This document shows, piece by piece, positions 1 to 8,382 of a DNA stretch of 41,104 bases (its first letter is position 1; each line of letters starts with the position of its first letter). The position numbers were made by a program, and so were the translations under genes. The DNA comes from Candidatus Cloacimonadota bacterium (lineage in GTDB: Bacteria > Cloacimonadota > Cloacimonadia > Cloacimonadales > Cloacimonadaceae), in NCBI GenBank assembly GCA_028681035.1, contig JAQUJJ010000016.1:1-41104 (forward strand). Reading direction: 5' to 3'. Below the pieces are notes generated by a model, which was not told the DNA's origin, made no database searches, and saw only the letters and a list, made by a program, of their open reading frames with translations.

Positions 1-2
1 AT

Positions 3-959
3 ATTTTCGTGGCTTATACAGCAGGTCACGGAACTTACAAGCTTTTCAGAGCGGATATGGACGCACAGCCCATTCAGGAAACCATTAGTAGCGATTATGT
101 GTCGCAGCATGAAGGCTTTATGCACGCATGTGGGCACGATGTGCATATGTCCATCCTGATTGGTTTAATTTACCGCATTGCAGAAGAAAAACCCGATACT
201 AACCTGCTTTTCCTATTTCAACCCGCAGAAGAAGGACAAGGCGGAGCGCAATCTGTGTTGTTTGAAGGCATCATCCAAAACTATGATATTAGCAGTGCTA
301 TTGCCTTGCACGTGGCAAGCGGCTTACCAGTGGGAGCTATCTCCAGTAAGGCAGGTATCTTCTTCGGCATCCCTCAGGAATTTGACGTCCGTTTTTCGGG
401 CAAATCCGCTCATGTAGCCTATCCTGAACAAGGCATCAATGCTCTTCAGGCAGGTTTGGATTTCATAAGTAAAATTGGCACTGCCGTGAGCGAACTAAGC
501 AAAACTGAGAGGGTAATCTATCATATAGGCAAAATGACTGCCGGCGATATCCGCAATATCATTCCGGCAGAGTGCATTCTGGAGGGAACCCATCGCAGCC
601 TAAAAAAAGAAGTGCGCAACAGCTTAAATCAACTTACCTTTGATTGTGCTGATTCCTGTGCCAAATCCATCGGTGCAACCGCCAAAGTGGAGCTGCTTTG
701 TAGCTACGATGCTGTGGTTAATGACACCGCTTTAGTGCAACAATTAATGGCTGCATGTGCTGCGTTACAGATGGATTACACAGAGGCTGAAACCGCCATG
801 ACGGGTGAAGATTTCGGCTTTTTTACCAGCCTATATCCCGGCTTACTGTTCTGGCTGGGTAGTGGGTGTAATCAACCCCTGCATTCGGATAAATTCCTCC
901 CCGCAGATGAATGCATCGAAAGTGGTATTGAGATCATGCATCATCTAGCACTGATGTAA
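3..959 (+). CDS. M20-family metal-dependent amidohydrolase / peptidase (5' truncated by window edge)
   Basis: The reading frame is open to the left edge, so the true start lies upstream; the first in-window start-like codon is a GTG at 9. M20 landmarks are clear, numbered from that GTG: RADMDA (14-19), HACGHD with the metal-binding Cys and His (39-44), the catalytic EE pair in AEEGQGGA (73-80), ALH (99-101), and near the C-terminus TGEDFGFF and LHSDKF. The family hydrolyses N-acyl or amide bonds of amino acids and peptides, using two metal ions and a dimerisation domain inserted mid-protein. About 316 of the usual ~390 residues are present. Substrate (hippurate, N-acetyl amino acid, N-acetyl-diaminopimelate, indole conjugates) cannot be read from sequence. 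A 20-bp hairpin follows the stop codon. Confidence 0.93.
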   Translation: MFVAYTAGHGTYKLFRADMDAQPIQETISSDYVSQHEGFMHACGHDVHMSILIGLIYRIAEEKPDTNLLFLFQPAEEGQGGAQSVLFEGIIQNYDISSAIALHVASGLPVGAISSKAGIFFGIPQEFDVRFSGKSAHVAYPEQGINALQAGLDFISKIGTAVSELSKTERVIYHIGKMTAGDIRNIIPAECILEGTHRSLKKEVRNSLNQLTFDCADSCAKSIGATAKVELLCSYDAVVNDTALVQQLMAACAALQMDYTEAETAMTGEDFGFFTSLYPGLLFWLGSGCNQPLHSDKFLPADECIESGIEIMHHLALM

Positions 960-1312
960 TCTCACACGCCCTCGTGTGAGCACAGCCGAGGTGACAGTAA
1001 TTACGCTTTTGATTTAGGCAATCGGCGACTGTATCTTGCTGACTTGGAGTTCAAAGAGCCATTCATATCTTTACATTTATCAACAACTTACAGGCTGTTT
1101 GGACTTCAAAAATCGAGAGCAAGTGTCGCTGAAGTCCATTTCCCCTGCAAAGATAGTAACCTATCATAATTAGTATCGACGATATGAACTCCAGACGCGC
1201 TTTCATTGTCGGTAGCGAAAGCATGGCTTCAGTATAGTTCAAGATGCATTATCTCTTACATATCAACGCTTTATGAGTTACAAGAGAAAATCGCTTGTAC
1301 CCTTATCATTTT

Positions 1313-1382
1313 AACTCACAATTACGCTGACCTGCCATTCTCGTGGCTTTTCTTTGCAGATATCGCAGCGTAATTGTAAGTC
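1313..1382. repeat. Inverted repeat of the AATTACGCTG family
   Basis: Two arms of about 17 bp (1313-1329 and 1366-1382) are inverted copies of one another around the core CAATTACGCTG. The same core occurs three times in tandem at 30327-30410 and in inverted form around 30440 and 30510, which marks a dispersed intergenic repeat family. Confidence 0.75.
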
Positions 1383-1404
1383 AAAAAATGCGTCTTCGTT
1401 TGTC

Positions 1405-1495
1405 AGCTCTTCCTTGCTTGAACTGCCCTATCATTGCCCACCCATTCCCCACAAAGAGGGCAATAGGTGGGCAATGATAGGGCAATAGCTGTAAG
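1405..1495. repeat. Long palindromic hairpin element, copy 1 (copy 2 at 31258-31345)
   Basis: The arms CTATCATTGCCCACC and GGTGGGCAATGATAG are perfect complements around a ~30-nt loop. The sequence TCTTCCTTGCTTG precedes the left arm here and in the second copy near 31.26 kb, and both copies are preceded by a CAGC(G/A)TAATTGT motif. The conserved unit is therefore roughly 110-130 bp, larger than the hairpin alone. Confidence 0.8.
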
Positions 1496-1599
1496 AAAGG
1501 TTTAGCCTGAGATGGAATATTGCTTGCGTCATCAATAACAAAGTATAGATAAAGATGATGCTAATGAAACACAGCTTAGTGTTGTTAATTGAAGGGCAG

Positions 1600-2373
1600 T
1601 TACCTTACGAATCTAGAGAAAAAAGTATCAATCTCCTGTCTAAGCTCAATTCCAACCAGTTCGAAGGTATCCAATAAAGCTTGATAAGTACCCGCCCCAC
1701 CTAAATAATCCCAGAATTCTGAGGCAACTTTCAATTCGTGTTCCAAATCAAGCATACCTCTCATTGTCCAGCGAGAATATGGATTAGGCTCATATGGATT
1801 GTAAGGGATTGCAATGAGAGTTTGAATATCAGCCAGTGGGTTTTCTAACAGAGTAACTGCAACCCACTCTAATAAAGTCCTTTTGAACTCCTTGAAGCCT
1901 CCAGCGTTGGGTTTGGCTGTTTTGATGTCGATAAGAACAATCGTACCATCTTTAGTGACCAACTTTAAATCCACCTTAGTGGGCTTTACTTTTACCATCT
2001 GACCTTTAGTGCAGCAACTTCTAATAGATTCAATTTCTTCGAGTTTGTTTGGGGTGGTTTCTGCTGTTGATAGTTTATCCATTATAAGTTGGATTGTTCT
2101 TTGTGCTTCCGATGAAATATGAGTCCCCGCAATTTGTTGTGAACTAGCAGTGGCAAAGTTACCCATGGCAATTGTTTTTGCAATGGGCTCAAAGATAGTA
2201 GTTCCAAAATTTGTATTTAGCGAATGAATGAAAGAATATAAAGCTAACCTATCTTTGCCTAATAGTCTGGTATGAAAAGGCATATAGCTTGGTTCAGGAT
2301 TGTGCGTATCAAATTTATTGCGAATGCTGTTCTTTAGCACTTCGGCTATTGCTTGCTTTTGGTTATCGTTCAT
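1600..2373 (-). CDS. Type II restriction endonuclease, TdeIII/MjaII-like
   Basis: A 257-residue protein resembling the TdeIII/MjaII family of type II endonucleases; my recognition rests on the FHTRLLGKDRLALYSFIHSL and FGTTIFEPIA blocks (residues 33-64). A PD-(D/E)xK-type core is visible as D135 in PTKVDLKL followed by D149-I-K151 in IDIKTAKPN. Family prototypes are reported to cut GGNCC, but specificity here is inference. The ATG overlaps the last 11 nt of the methyltransferase gene (ATGAACGATAA), implying translational coupling with modification made before restriction. Length is normal and nothing looks broken. Confidence 0.82.
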   Translation of the reverse strand: MNDNQKQAIAEVLKNSIRNKFDTHNPEPSYMPFHTRLLGKDRLALYSFIHSLNTNFGTTIFEPIAKTIAMGNFATASSQQIAGTHISSEAQRTIQLIMDKLSTAETTPNKLEEIESIRSCCTKGQMVKVKPTKVDLKLVTKDGTIVLIDIKTAKPNAGGFKEFKRTLLEWVAVTLLENPLADIQTLIAIPYNPYEPNPYSRWTMRGMLDLEHELKVASEFWDYLGGAGTYQALLDTFELVGIELRQEIDTFFSRFVR

Positions 2374-3964
2374 AATTTATGTCCTTTAAGTGGAATATTA
2401 CTTCCGAATATGCACTCTTATCTTTCTCGGTGCGGTTTAGCACAGGGCGTTTATACTGGTTTACTATCCGCATGCCCGCAAGTTCTGCAATTTTGGGATA
2501 AAGCCCATATTTGTCGTTTGCCACTAAGAACACATTATAGTCTTCGCAAAAAAACCGCTTACAATTATTTAGAACATCAGCTATCCCTTGTACATAGCTT
2601 TGTTTAGCTTCCTTGCCCTGCCCTTTGTAAAGTGGACCTATCTCTAGCTCATCCTTACGCTCAAAACCAAAGAGATCGTAAGCATAAGCGTGTTGCTCAT
2701 GGTAATCTATCAAGCCAACATAAGGCGGAGATGAGAATATCCCCTTTATTTTATCCTTGGCAATTAGCTCAGCAAAAGCTGGATTGATGCTGGATACTTT
2801 TGCTAGTATATCAACATTCCTGCTATCACCAGTAATACACACTTGATGGGTATTGGTTCGCAGCTTATCAAACTGAACTAGACGCTTTAAGGTATCCTTT
2901 GTGTATGTGTTCCACCACTTTAATATGGAAAATAGCGGTTTACATATCTTGCCGTGTTTTGCGCAATAGTATGTACTAGTAACTGGCTCAGTGAGTGTAG
3001 CCAAATCGGCATGCATGGTTGCGCGGCAACTTCGCATGGTTCGGCTAAGAATAACACCGATTATCTTCTTGGTATTGGTGTTTTGGATTTTCTGCAGTTC
3101 GTTGTAAACGAAATCTAACTCTTCACGTATCTGCTGTGAAAACCATTTATCCAAAAAACTGTCACTAGAGTCTTGTCTTAGCTTTATGTTATATTCTTCT
3201 ATTAGTTTCTGGTAAATGCTGTTGAATTCCAGCTCTTTCGCCGCTCCATAGCTTTTTTCGTCTATTTCATTGTGGTGCAAGCGATACTTGTATTCAGGAA
3301 CGGGAAAGTTAATACTGTTGAACTTGGATAACTCCGATAGCAGCTTCTCTTCAAATTCCATGATATGAGAGTCCGTTAAAAAACACCGCAACGCTAAGCT
3401 AATGCGATTAATTTCCTTTTGCACATCAAGCAAATCGTAGTTCATAACCTTGCAACTGGAGATTAACACATTGAATGCCGATACATCAATACCAATTGCA
3501 TTTAGTCCTAGCTCGTTAGCCTGCACAAGAGTAGTCCCGCTCCCAGAGAAAGGATCAAGAACAATATCTCCCTGATGAAAGAAGCTCTCAGTTTTGAATT
3601 TGTCTGTGTGACTGTCCAGAAAGTACTCTACCAATTGTGGGATGAACTTTCCCTTGTATGGGTGTAAGCGGTGTACATGCTTGGTGGTTTCTGCTTCTGT
3701 ATATTTTTCAAAAGAAAGTACCCAATTAAGGTCTTGTCCTAATTGCTCCCGCCAGGAGCTTTCTCTGCTTTCGTTGTATGCTTTGTAATAATTTAGCAAG
3801 TCCCCTTTGGAAATGAATGTGCTGCCGTTTTCGCCGTATTTGCGGATTCTGCCATATTGGACAAGATAACTGATGTTGGATGTAGATACTTTTCTGCCAA
3901 GATGAGACGATGCCCATTTACTGGCTTCCTGTATGTTGATAAGATCTGCTTTTTCGATAGCCAT
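2363..3964 (-). CDS. Type II DNA methyltransferase (SPPY class, probably N4-cytosine) with N-terminal helix-turn-helix-like segment
   Basis: 533 residues. I chose the ATG at 3964 (MAIEKADLIN) because GGAGGAAGG lies just upstream; an in-frame start 11 codons earlier lacks such a site. Residues ~8-62 resemble an excisionase/MerR-like DNA-binding helix pair. Methyltransferase motifs follow: motif X (HPYKGKFIPQLVEYF, 101-115), the SAM-binding motif I (LDPFSGSGTT, 136-145), an acidic motif II (GID, 158-160), then a long insert before catalytic SSPPY near 408-412. The order X-I-(insert)-IV suggests an alpha-type layout with target recognition in the insert. SPPY is typical of N4-cytosine enzymes. 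It protects the host from the endonuclease encoded by the next gene. Confidence 0.88.
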   Translation of the reverse strand: MAIEKADLINIQEASKWASSHLGRKVSTSNISYLVQYGRIRKYGENGSTFISKGDLLNYYKAYNESRESSWREQLGQDLNWVLSFEKYTEAETTKHVHRLHPYKGKFIPQLVEYFLDSHTDKFKTESFFHQGDIVLDPFSGSGTTLVQANELGLNAIGIDVSAFNVLISSCKVMNYDLLDVQKEINRISLALRCFLTDSHIMEFEEKLLSELSKFNSINFPVPEYKYRLHHNEIDEKSYGAAKELEFNSIYQKLIEEYNIKLRQDSSDSFLDKWFSQQIREELDFVYNELQKIQNTNTKKIIGVILSRTMRSCRATMHADLATLTEPVTSTYYCAKHGKICKPLFSILKWWNTYTKDTLKRLVQFDKLRTNTHQVCITGDSRNVDILAKVSSINPAFAELIAKDKIKGIFSSPPYVGLIDYHEQHAYAYDLFGFERKDELEIGPLYKGQGKEAKQSYVQGIADVLNNCKRFFCEDYNVFLVANDKYGLYPKIAELAGMRIVNQYKRPVLNRTEKDKSAYSEVIFHLKDINYER

Positions 3965-4141
3965 TGATATCCTTCCTCCAGCAATAAGAGATGTCACATG
4001 TATTGGTTAAAACCTTAAGTTCATCCATTCTATTTGCCTGATTTATGTCAACAAAAAGCTCTGTTAGTGAGAAGCAAATCAGATACGTTGGGATTGACAA
4101 AATCGCCCTATTTAAAATGCTGACTTTGAGTAAGTAACGGT

Positions 4142-4197
4142 GTGATAAAGTGACAAAGTGATAAAGTGATAAAGTGATAAAGTGATGAAGTGATGAA
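4142..4197. repeat. Octamer array, 7 units of GTGATAAA-type repeat
   Basis: Seven contiguous 8-bp units start at 4142: GTGATAAA, GTGACAAA, GTGATAAA three times, GTGATGAA twice. The array lies in the divergent interval between the methyltransferase start (3964, minus) and the four-helix-bundle start (4215, plus), ending 4 nt before the latter's Shine-Dalgarno sequence. The same degenerate octamer recurs at 4568-4687 and, in the other orientation, at 32636-32868. Confidence 0.9.
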
Positions 4198-4214
4198 GCG
4201 TAAGGAGTTTCGTT

Positions 4215-4571
4215 GTGAAAACGCATAAAGATTTAGATGCATGGAAGAATGGGATTGAACTTGTAGTACTTGTTTATGGATTAACCAAGAGCTTTCCCAA
4301 GGATGAACTATACGGCTTGACTTCCCAGATGAGGCGTGCTGCAATATCCATACCATCTAATATTGCAGAAGGTGCTGGTAGAAATCACGATAAGGAATAC
4401 CTACAGTTTCTTTACATTGCCTTAGGTAGCCTTGCAGAACTGGAAACGCAGCTTGTCATTACTGAACGTTTAAAATATATACCCGACCAAGAGCTAGACT
4501 TACCAATTAACTTGATAAAACTAATTAGATCACAGGTATCGGGTTTGGTGAAGTATGTTAGGAATAAGTGA
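4215..4571 (+). CDS. Four-helix-bundle protein (S23 / 23S rRNA intervening-sequence type)
   Basis: A 118-residue protein with a GTG start at 4215 supported by AAGGAG at 4202-4207. The family signature is clear: HKDLDAWKNGIELV near the N-terminus, then LTSQMRRAAISIPSNIAEGA (about 37-56) and YLQFLYIALGSLAELETQL (about 64-82). Members fold as four-helix bundles. Some are encoded inside 23S rRNA intervening sequences; many stand alone with unknown function. The fold is shared with Avd proteins of diversity-generating retroelements, but no reverse transcriptase lies here. Octamer arrays flank the gene closely: the 3' array's first unit contains the stop codon. Confidence 0.9.
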   Translation: MKTHKDLDAWKNGIELVVLVYGLTKSFPKDELYGLTSQMRRAAISIPSNIAEGAGRNHDKEYLQFLYIALGSLAELETQLVITERLKYIPDQELDLPINLIKLIRSQVSGLVKYVRNK

Positions 4572-4687
4572 CAAAGAGACAAAGTGACAAAGTAACAAAG
4601 AGACAAAGAGACAAAGAGACAAAGAGACAAAGAGACAAAGTAACAAAGAGACAAAGAGACAAAGAGACAAAGAGACAAAGTGATAGA
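4568..4687. repeat. Octamer array, 15 units of GAGACAAA/GTGACAAA/GTAACAAA
   Basis: Fifteen tandem 8-bp units in perfect 8-bp register, mostly GAGACAAA with GTGACAAA and GTAACAAA variants, ending in GTGATAGA. The first unit contains the TGA stop of the four-helix-bundle gene. Long stop-free reading frames on the minus strand here (repeats of Leu-Ser-Leu-Cys-Phe-Val) are by-products of the repeat. Confidence 0.92.
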
Positions 4688-4742
4688 GTGAAGATGTTGA
4701 GAAGTTGAGAAGTAATATGGTAATAATGTTATGAAAGCCTGC

Positions 4743-4864
4743 CAACACATTGTTACTTCATCACCTTGTTACTTTGTTACCCTACAACACATTGTTACTT
4801 CATCACCTTGTTACTTTGTTACCCTACAACACATTGTTACTTCATCACCTTGTTACTTTGTCAC
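4743..4864. repeat. 42-bp tandem repeat, about 3 units
   Basis: Units start at 4743, 4785 and 4827 (period 42) and contain the complement of the octamer family (TTGTTAC, TTCATCAC). The array ends about 23 bp upstream of der and so covers that gene's presumed promoter/leader. No spacers, so not CRISPR. Confidence 0.88.
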
Positions 4865-4887
4865 TTATATAAAAACATAGAGGAATA

Positions 4888-6366
4888 ATGAGAAAATACA
4901 TAGTATCAATAGTGGGGCGTCCCAATGTTGGGAAATCGACCCTATTTAACCGCTTATGCCGTAAACGCATGGCGATAGTGGATTTTGAAGCCGGAATCAC
5001 CCGCGACCGTAAGTATGAGGACGTGGAGTGGAACGGCAAGGTTTTCAAGCTGGTGGATACCGGTGGTATTGTCTATGACAGCAATGAGACCATGGACAAG
5101 ATGATTCAGCATCAGGCTATACTGGCTATTGATGAATCCGATTTAATAATCTTTATGGTGGATGCTCAGACCGGAACAACGGACTTAGACAATGCAATTG
5201 CCAAAATCCTTTTCCCGCATCGGGACAAAGTGATGCTAGTGGCAAACAAGGCAGATAGCGAGAAGTTTGAATGGGAAGTGTACGATTTCCTTCAGCTTGG
5301 CTTCAACGACGCCTTCCCCATTTCCGCATCGCATGGCAGAAATACGGGTAATTTCTTAGATGAATTGCTTTCCCTGATGCCGGATACTCAGGACGCTTAT
5401 GCAGAAGAAAAGCCCACTTCCACTCGTATTGCAGTGGTTGGCAAACCCAATGTGGGCAAATCCAGCATAGTAAACTTGCTTTTGGGCGACGATAAGCAGA
5501 TAGTTACCGATATTCCGGGTACAACCAGAGATTCCATAGATACCCCTTTCCGCTATCATGGCAAGGAATATGTGCTGATAGACACCGCCGGGCTAAGGCG
5601 TAAAACCAAGGTTACTTATGGGGTGGAATACTTCTCTTCCATGCGGACTATTGATGCAGTGGATAGAAGCGACATAGTAATATTAGTGCTTACCGCCGAT
5701 GAAGAACTTAGCACTCAGGATATCAAAATAGCCAGTTATGCCAAGCGTAGGATGAAAGAAATAATGGTGGTGTATAATAAGTGGGATTTGGTGGACAAAA
5801 GCACCGGTACAACCATGGAATTTATCAAAGAGTTGCATTACCAGATGCCCTTCTTACAGTTTGCCCCTGTGCAGTTTATTTCAGCTAAAACCAGCCAGCG
5901 CATAAACAAGATAATGGAAACCGTGGTAGTAATAGAGGAAGAAAGCCAAAAGCGCATCCCTACCGGCGAATTGAACCGCTTTATGGAAACCGTGGTGGAA
6001 CACCGTCCACCCACCCATCCATCTGGCAAGCATGTGAGGATTTATTACCTTACTCAGGCTACCGTAAAGCCGCCAACCTTCATCTTTTTCTGCAATACTC
6101 CAAATCTGATAACAGAGAACTATCGCCGCTTCATACACAACCAGATTAGAGAGATGTTCAAGTTTGAAGGGGTTAGCATCAAGCTAATCTTCAAGGGCAG
6201 GAAAAAAGACGAAGATGACGAAGCGAACAAGGACGGCAGCAACGAGGCTAAGCTAAAAAAGAATGATGAAAAAAGAAGCAGAAACAGAAGCTATGGTTCT
6301 TATGAACTAAAGAAAGACCACGGTAAGATGTACGAAGCTGAGAATAAGGAAAATGATGAAGAGTAA
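4888..6366 (+). CDS. der: Ribosome-assembly GTPase Der (EngA)
   Basis: 492 residues with two tandem G domains. Domain 1: GRPNVGKS (10-17), DTGG (57-60), NKAD (120-123). Domain 2: GKPNVGKS (185-192), DTAG (232-235), NKWD (297-300). A KH-like domain follows to about 440, then a highly charged ~50-residue tail rich in Lys, Glu and Asp, as in some family members. Der acts in late 50S subunit maturation. The start is supported by AGAGGA at 4879-4884. It opens the long plus-strand gene run and overlaps plsY. Confidence 0.98.
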   Translation: MRKYIVSIVGRPNVGKSTLFNRLCRKRMAIVDFEAGITRDRKYEDVEWNGKVFKLVDTGGIVYDSNETMDKMIQHQAILAIDESDLIIFMVDAQTGTTDLDNAIAKILFPHRDKVMLVANKADSEKFEWEVYDFLQLGFNDAFPISASHGRNTGNFLDELLSLMPDTQDAYAEEKPTSTRIAVVGKPNVGKSSIVNLLLGDDKQIVTDIPGTTRDSIDTPFRYHGKEYVLIDTAGLRRKTKVTYGVEYFSSMRTIDAVDRSDIVILVLTADEELSTQDIKIASYAKRRMKEIMVVYNKWDLVDKSTGTTMEFIKELHYQMPFLQFAPVQFISAKTSQRINKIMETVVVIEEESQKRIPTGELNRFMETVVEHRPPTHPSGKHVRIYYLTQATVKPPTFIFFCNTPNLITENYRRFIHNQIREMFKFEGVSIKLIFKGRKKDEDDEANKDGSNEAKLKKNDEKRSRNRSYGSYELKKDHGKMYEAENKENDEE

Positions 6367-6988
6367 TCTGCTTCCCTTTATCCTGCCGCTGTTTGCCTAC
6401 CTTTGGGGAAGCATACCTTTCGGTTGGGTTATCGGTAAAGTGTTTTACAACAAGGATATTCGCAAAGGTGGCAGTGGAAATGTGGGTGCAACAAATGCCC
6501 TCAGGCTATATGGAACAACAACCGGGATAATTGTGCTACTGCTTGATATGGCAAAAGGATTTATCGCTACTCAATTGGCAATATCATTGATGCCAAGCGG
6601 AAGTCCCATCGTTGCTCTGTGTGCCTTGCTTGTGATACTGGGGCATGTGTTCCCGCTATACTTGGGGTTCAAGGGTGGCAAAGGTGTGGCAACTGCGGGT
6701 GGTGCTTTCCTGGCTTTAGCTCCTTTAAGTATGCTGTTTGCATTGGGAGTATTTATTATAGTTACTTTCATAAGCCGCTACGTCTCCATGGGCAGCATAA
6801 TAGCTGCGGTAACCTTTTTAGTCCATAGTTTATGGCAGATGAGACTAGCTGAAAAGGCAGATTATGCCTCTTTGATATTTGTAACTTTAGTCGTGCTGAT
6901 GATTGTAATTAAACACAGGGAAAATCTGGTGCGCCTCGTGGAAGGGACTGAACATAAGATTATTTTTACCAGAAAAGGCAAAGGATAA
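6353..6988 (+). CDS. plsY: Acyl-phosphate:glycerol-3-phosphate acyltransferase PlsY
   Basis: 211-residue multi-pass inner-membrane enzyme that makes lysophosphatidic acid from acyl phosphate, the first acylation of phospholipid synthesis. Diagnostic motifs are GSIPFGWVIGK near the N-terminus, DIRKGGSGNVGATNALR and LGFKGGKGVAT. Two adjacent ATG codons (6353, 6356) both lie within the 3' end of der; AAGGA at 6346-6350 slightly favours the second. The stop codon shares one base with the purF ATG (TAATG). Confidence 0.97.
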   Translation: MMKSNLLPFILPLFAYLWGSIPFGWVIGKVFYNKDIRKGGSGNVGATNALRLYGTTTGIIVLLLDMAKGFIATQLAISLMPSGSPIVALCALLVILGHVFPLYLGFKGGKGVATAGGAFLALAPLSMLFALGVFIIVTFISRYVSMGSIIAAVTFLVHSLWQMRLAEKADYASLIFVTLVVLMIVIKHRENLVRLVEGTEHKIIFTRKGKG

Positions 6989-8382
6989 TGTGCGGGATTA
7001 TTGGAGTTTTTGGTTCTGAGCGTGCTGCTCAAATGGCAGCCTTGGGGCTTTTTGCAGAACAACATCGTGGGCAGGAAAGCTGCGGAATGGCAGTTAGCGA
7101 CGGCACCGTAATCCGCTTACGTAAACAAATGGGTTTGGTTAAGGAAGTTTTTAGTGATGATTGCTTGCATGAGCTTCCGGGGCAAATAGCAATCGGTCAT
7201 GTTCGCTATCCCACCAAAGGCAGTGCTACGGAATTCAATACCCAGCCTCATTTAGTTGAGACATTATCAGGACCCACATATGCCCTCGCTTCAAATGGCG
7301 ATTTAGTGAATTACAATCTAATCCGTAAGCAGCTAGAAGACGAGAAGGTTTACTTCAAGAGCGATAATGATGGTGAATTGTTGGTTAAATACCTTGCTTA
7401 CCGCATAATCCGCCACGGTGATGAAATTGCCGAAGCTATCCGGCATTTGATGAGGGATGTGAAAGGTGCATATTCCTGTGTACTTTGTACCCGCACAGAG
7501 CTGTATATGTTTCGAGATCCACACAGCATCCGCCCCATGGTTTGGGGCATGGCACCTAATGGAGTTGCTGTTGTAGCCTCCGAAAGTTGTGCTTTAGATA
7601 CTCTTGATGTGGTGAATCGTCACGAAGTACCCCCTGCCGGAATCGTAAAAATTAGTAAAAGCACTCCTGATGCGGCGGCTAACGAAATCCTGATTATAGA
7701 AAATGACCCTAATTTGTATCGCACAGGTAGTAATGAGAAACACTGCATCTTCGAACACATATATTTTTCCAGACCCGATAGCTATCACTTTGGTGAAGAT
7801 GTTTACCGAGTACGTGAGAACATTGGCGCAGCCATGGCAGAGGATGATATTGGATTAAACCCGGATCTCATCGTGCCTGTGCCAGATTCATCTAATTTCA
7901 TCGGAATTGGCTATGCTAATGCAAGCAAGGTTCCTTTATCCTTAGGGCTAATCCGCAATCACTATGTGGGCAGAACATTTATTAAACCGGAACAGACTAT
8001 CCGAGACGAAAGTGTACGTCAGAAATTTAACGTATTACCGAATTTCTTTAAGGGAAAGAAGATTGTGCTGATAGATGATAGTATTGTCCGCGGTACAACA
8101 ATCGGAAAAATAGTTAAATTGATAAAAGATGCCGGTGCTGCGGAGATACACTTACGTATTGGTAGCCCACAAGTTCGGCATTCCTGTTATTATGGTATCG
8201 ACACTCCAAATGCGAAAGAGCTTGTAGCTAATTGTTATAGCTTAGAAGAGATTCGCACTAGAATCGGTGTGGATAGCCTGAAACACCTGTCCATGGATGA
8301 TTTGCGAAAGTGTGTGTTGAAACCGAATAATTACTGCTATGCTTGCTTTAATGGAGAATATCCCTTAGGAGTGCCACAATGA
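6988..8382 (+). CDS. purF: Amidophosphoribosyltransferase PurF, Fe-S type
   Basis: 464 residues catalysing the first committed step of purine synthesis (PRPP + glutamine to phosphoribosylamine). The glutaminase nucleophile is Cys2 directly after Met, so there is no propeptide of the Bacillus kind. The PRPP loop is LIDDSIVRGTT (361-371). Cys253, Cys400, Cys450 and Cys453 (YCYACFNGEYP) sit where the Bacillus-type enzyme binds a [4Fe-4S] cluster, so an oxygen-sensitive cluster is likely; this is by family analogy. It overlaps plsY by 1 nt and hldA by 4 nt. Confidence 0.97.
   Translation: MCGIIGVFGSERAAQMAALGLFAEQHRGQESCGMAVSDGTVIRLRKQMGLVKEVFSDDCLHELPGQIAIGHVRYPTKGSATEFNTQPHLVETLSGPTYALASNGDLVNYNLIRKQLEDEKVYFKSDNDGELLVKYLAYRIIRHGDEIAEAIRHLMRDVKGAYSCVLCTRTELYMFRDPHSIRPMVWGMAPNGVAVVASESCALDTLDVVNRHEVPPAGIVKISKSTPDAAANEILIIENDPNLYRTGSNEKHCIFEHIYFSRPDSYHFGEDVYRVRENIGAAMAEDDIGLNPDLIVPVPDSSNFIGIGYANASKVPLSLGLIRNHYVGRTFIKPEQTIRDESVRQKFNVLPNFFKGKKIVLIDDSIVRGTTIGKIVKLIKDAGAAEIHLRIGSPQVRHSCYYGIDTPNAKELVANCYSLEEIRTRIGVDSLKHLSMDDLRKCVLKPNNYCYACFNGEYPLGVPQ

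Larger units (their letters stand above)
960..1599. other. Non-coding 640-bp region with several inverted repeats
   Basis: No credible gene is seen. It starts with a perfect hairpin just after the upstream stop (CTCACACG/CGTGTGAG, 961-980, no T-tract). A second inverted repeat, TGGACTTC/GAAGTCCA, spans 1100-1138, and a weaker GCTTTC/GAAAGC hairpin lies at 1199-1222. Two larger repeats, listed separately, belong to families that recur at 30-31 kb. The sequence CAGGCTGTT at 1091-1099 matches the terminal repeat of the mobile element at 30791, but no partner is seen here. Confidence 0.7.

Noticed and set aside
4215..4571. Diversity-generating retroelement accessory (Avd) gene
   Set aside because: The fold is related, but there is no reverse transcriptase, template repeat or variable repeat nearby, and the giant protein lacks an adenine-variable C-lectin end.
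4412..4750. Low-complexity membrane-like protein on the minus strand (LSLC/FVSL repeats)
   Set aside because: Translation of the octamer array; no start signal and all frames are repetitive.
4743..4864. Three 42-bp repeats as a CRISPR remnant
   Set aside because: Contiguous, no spacers, internally built from the octamer family.
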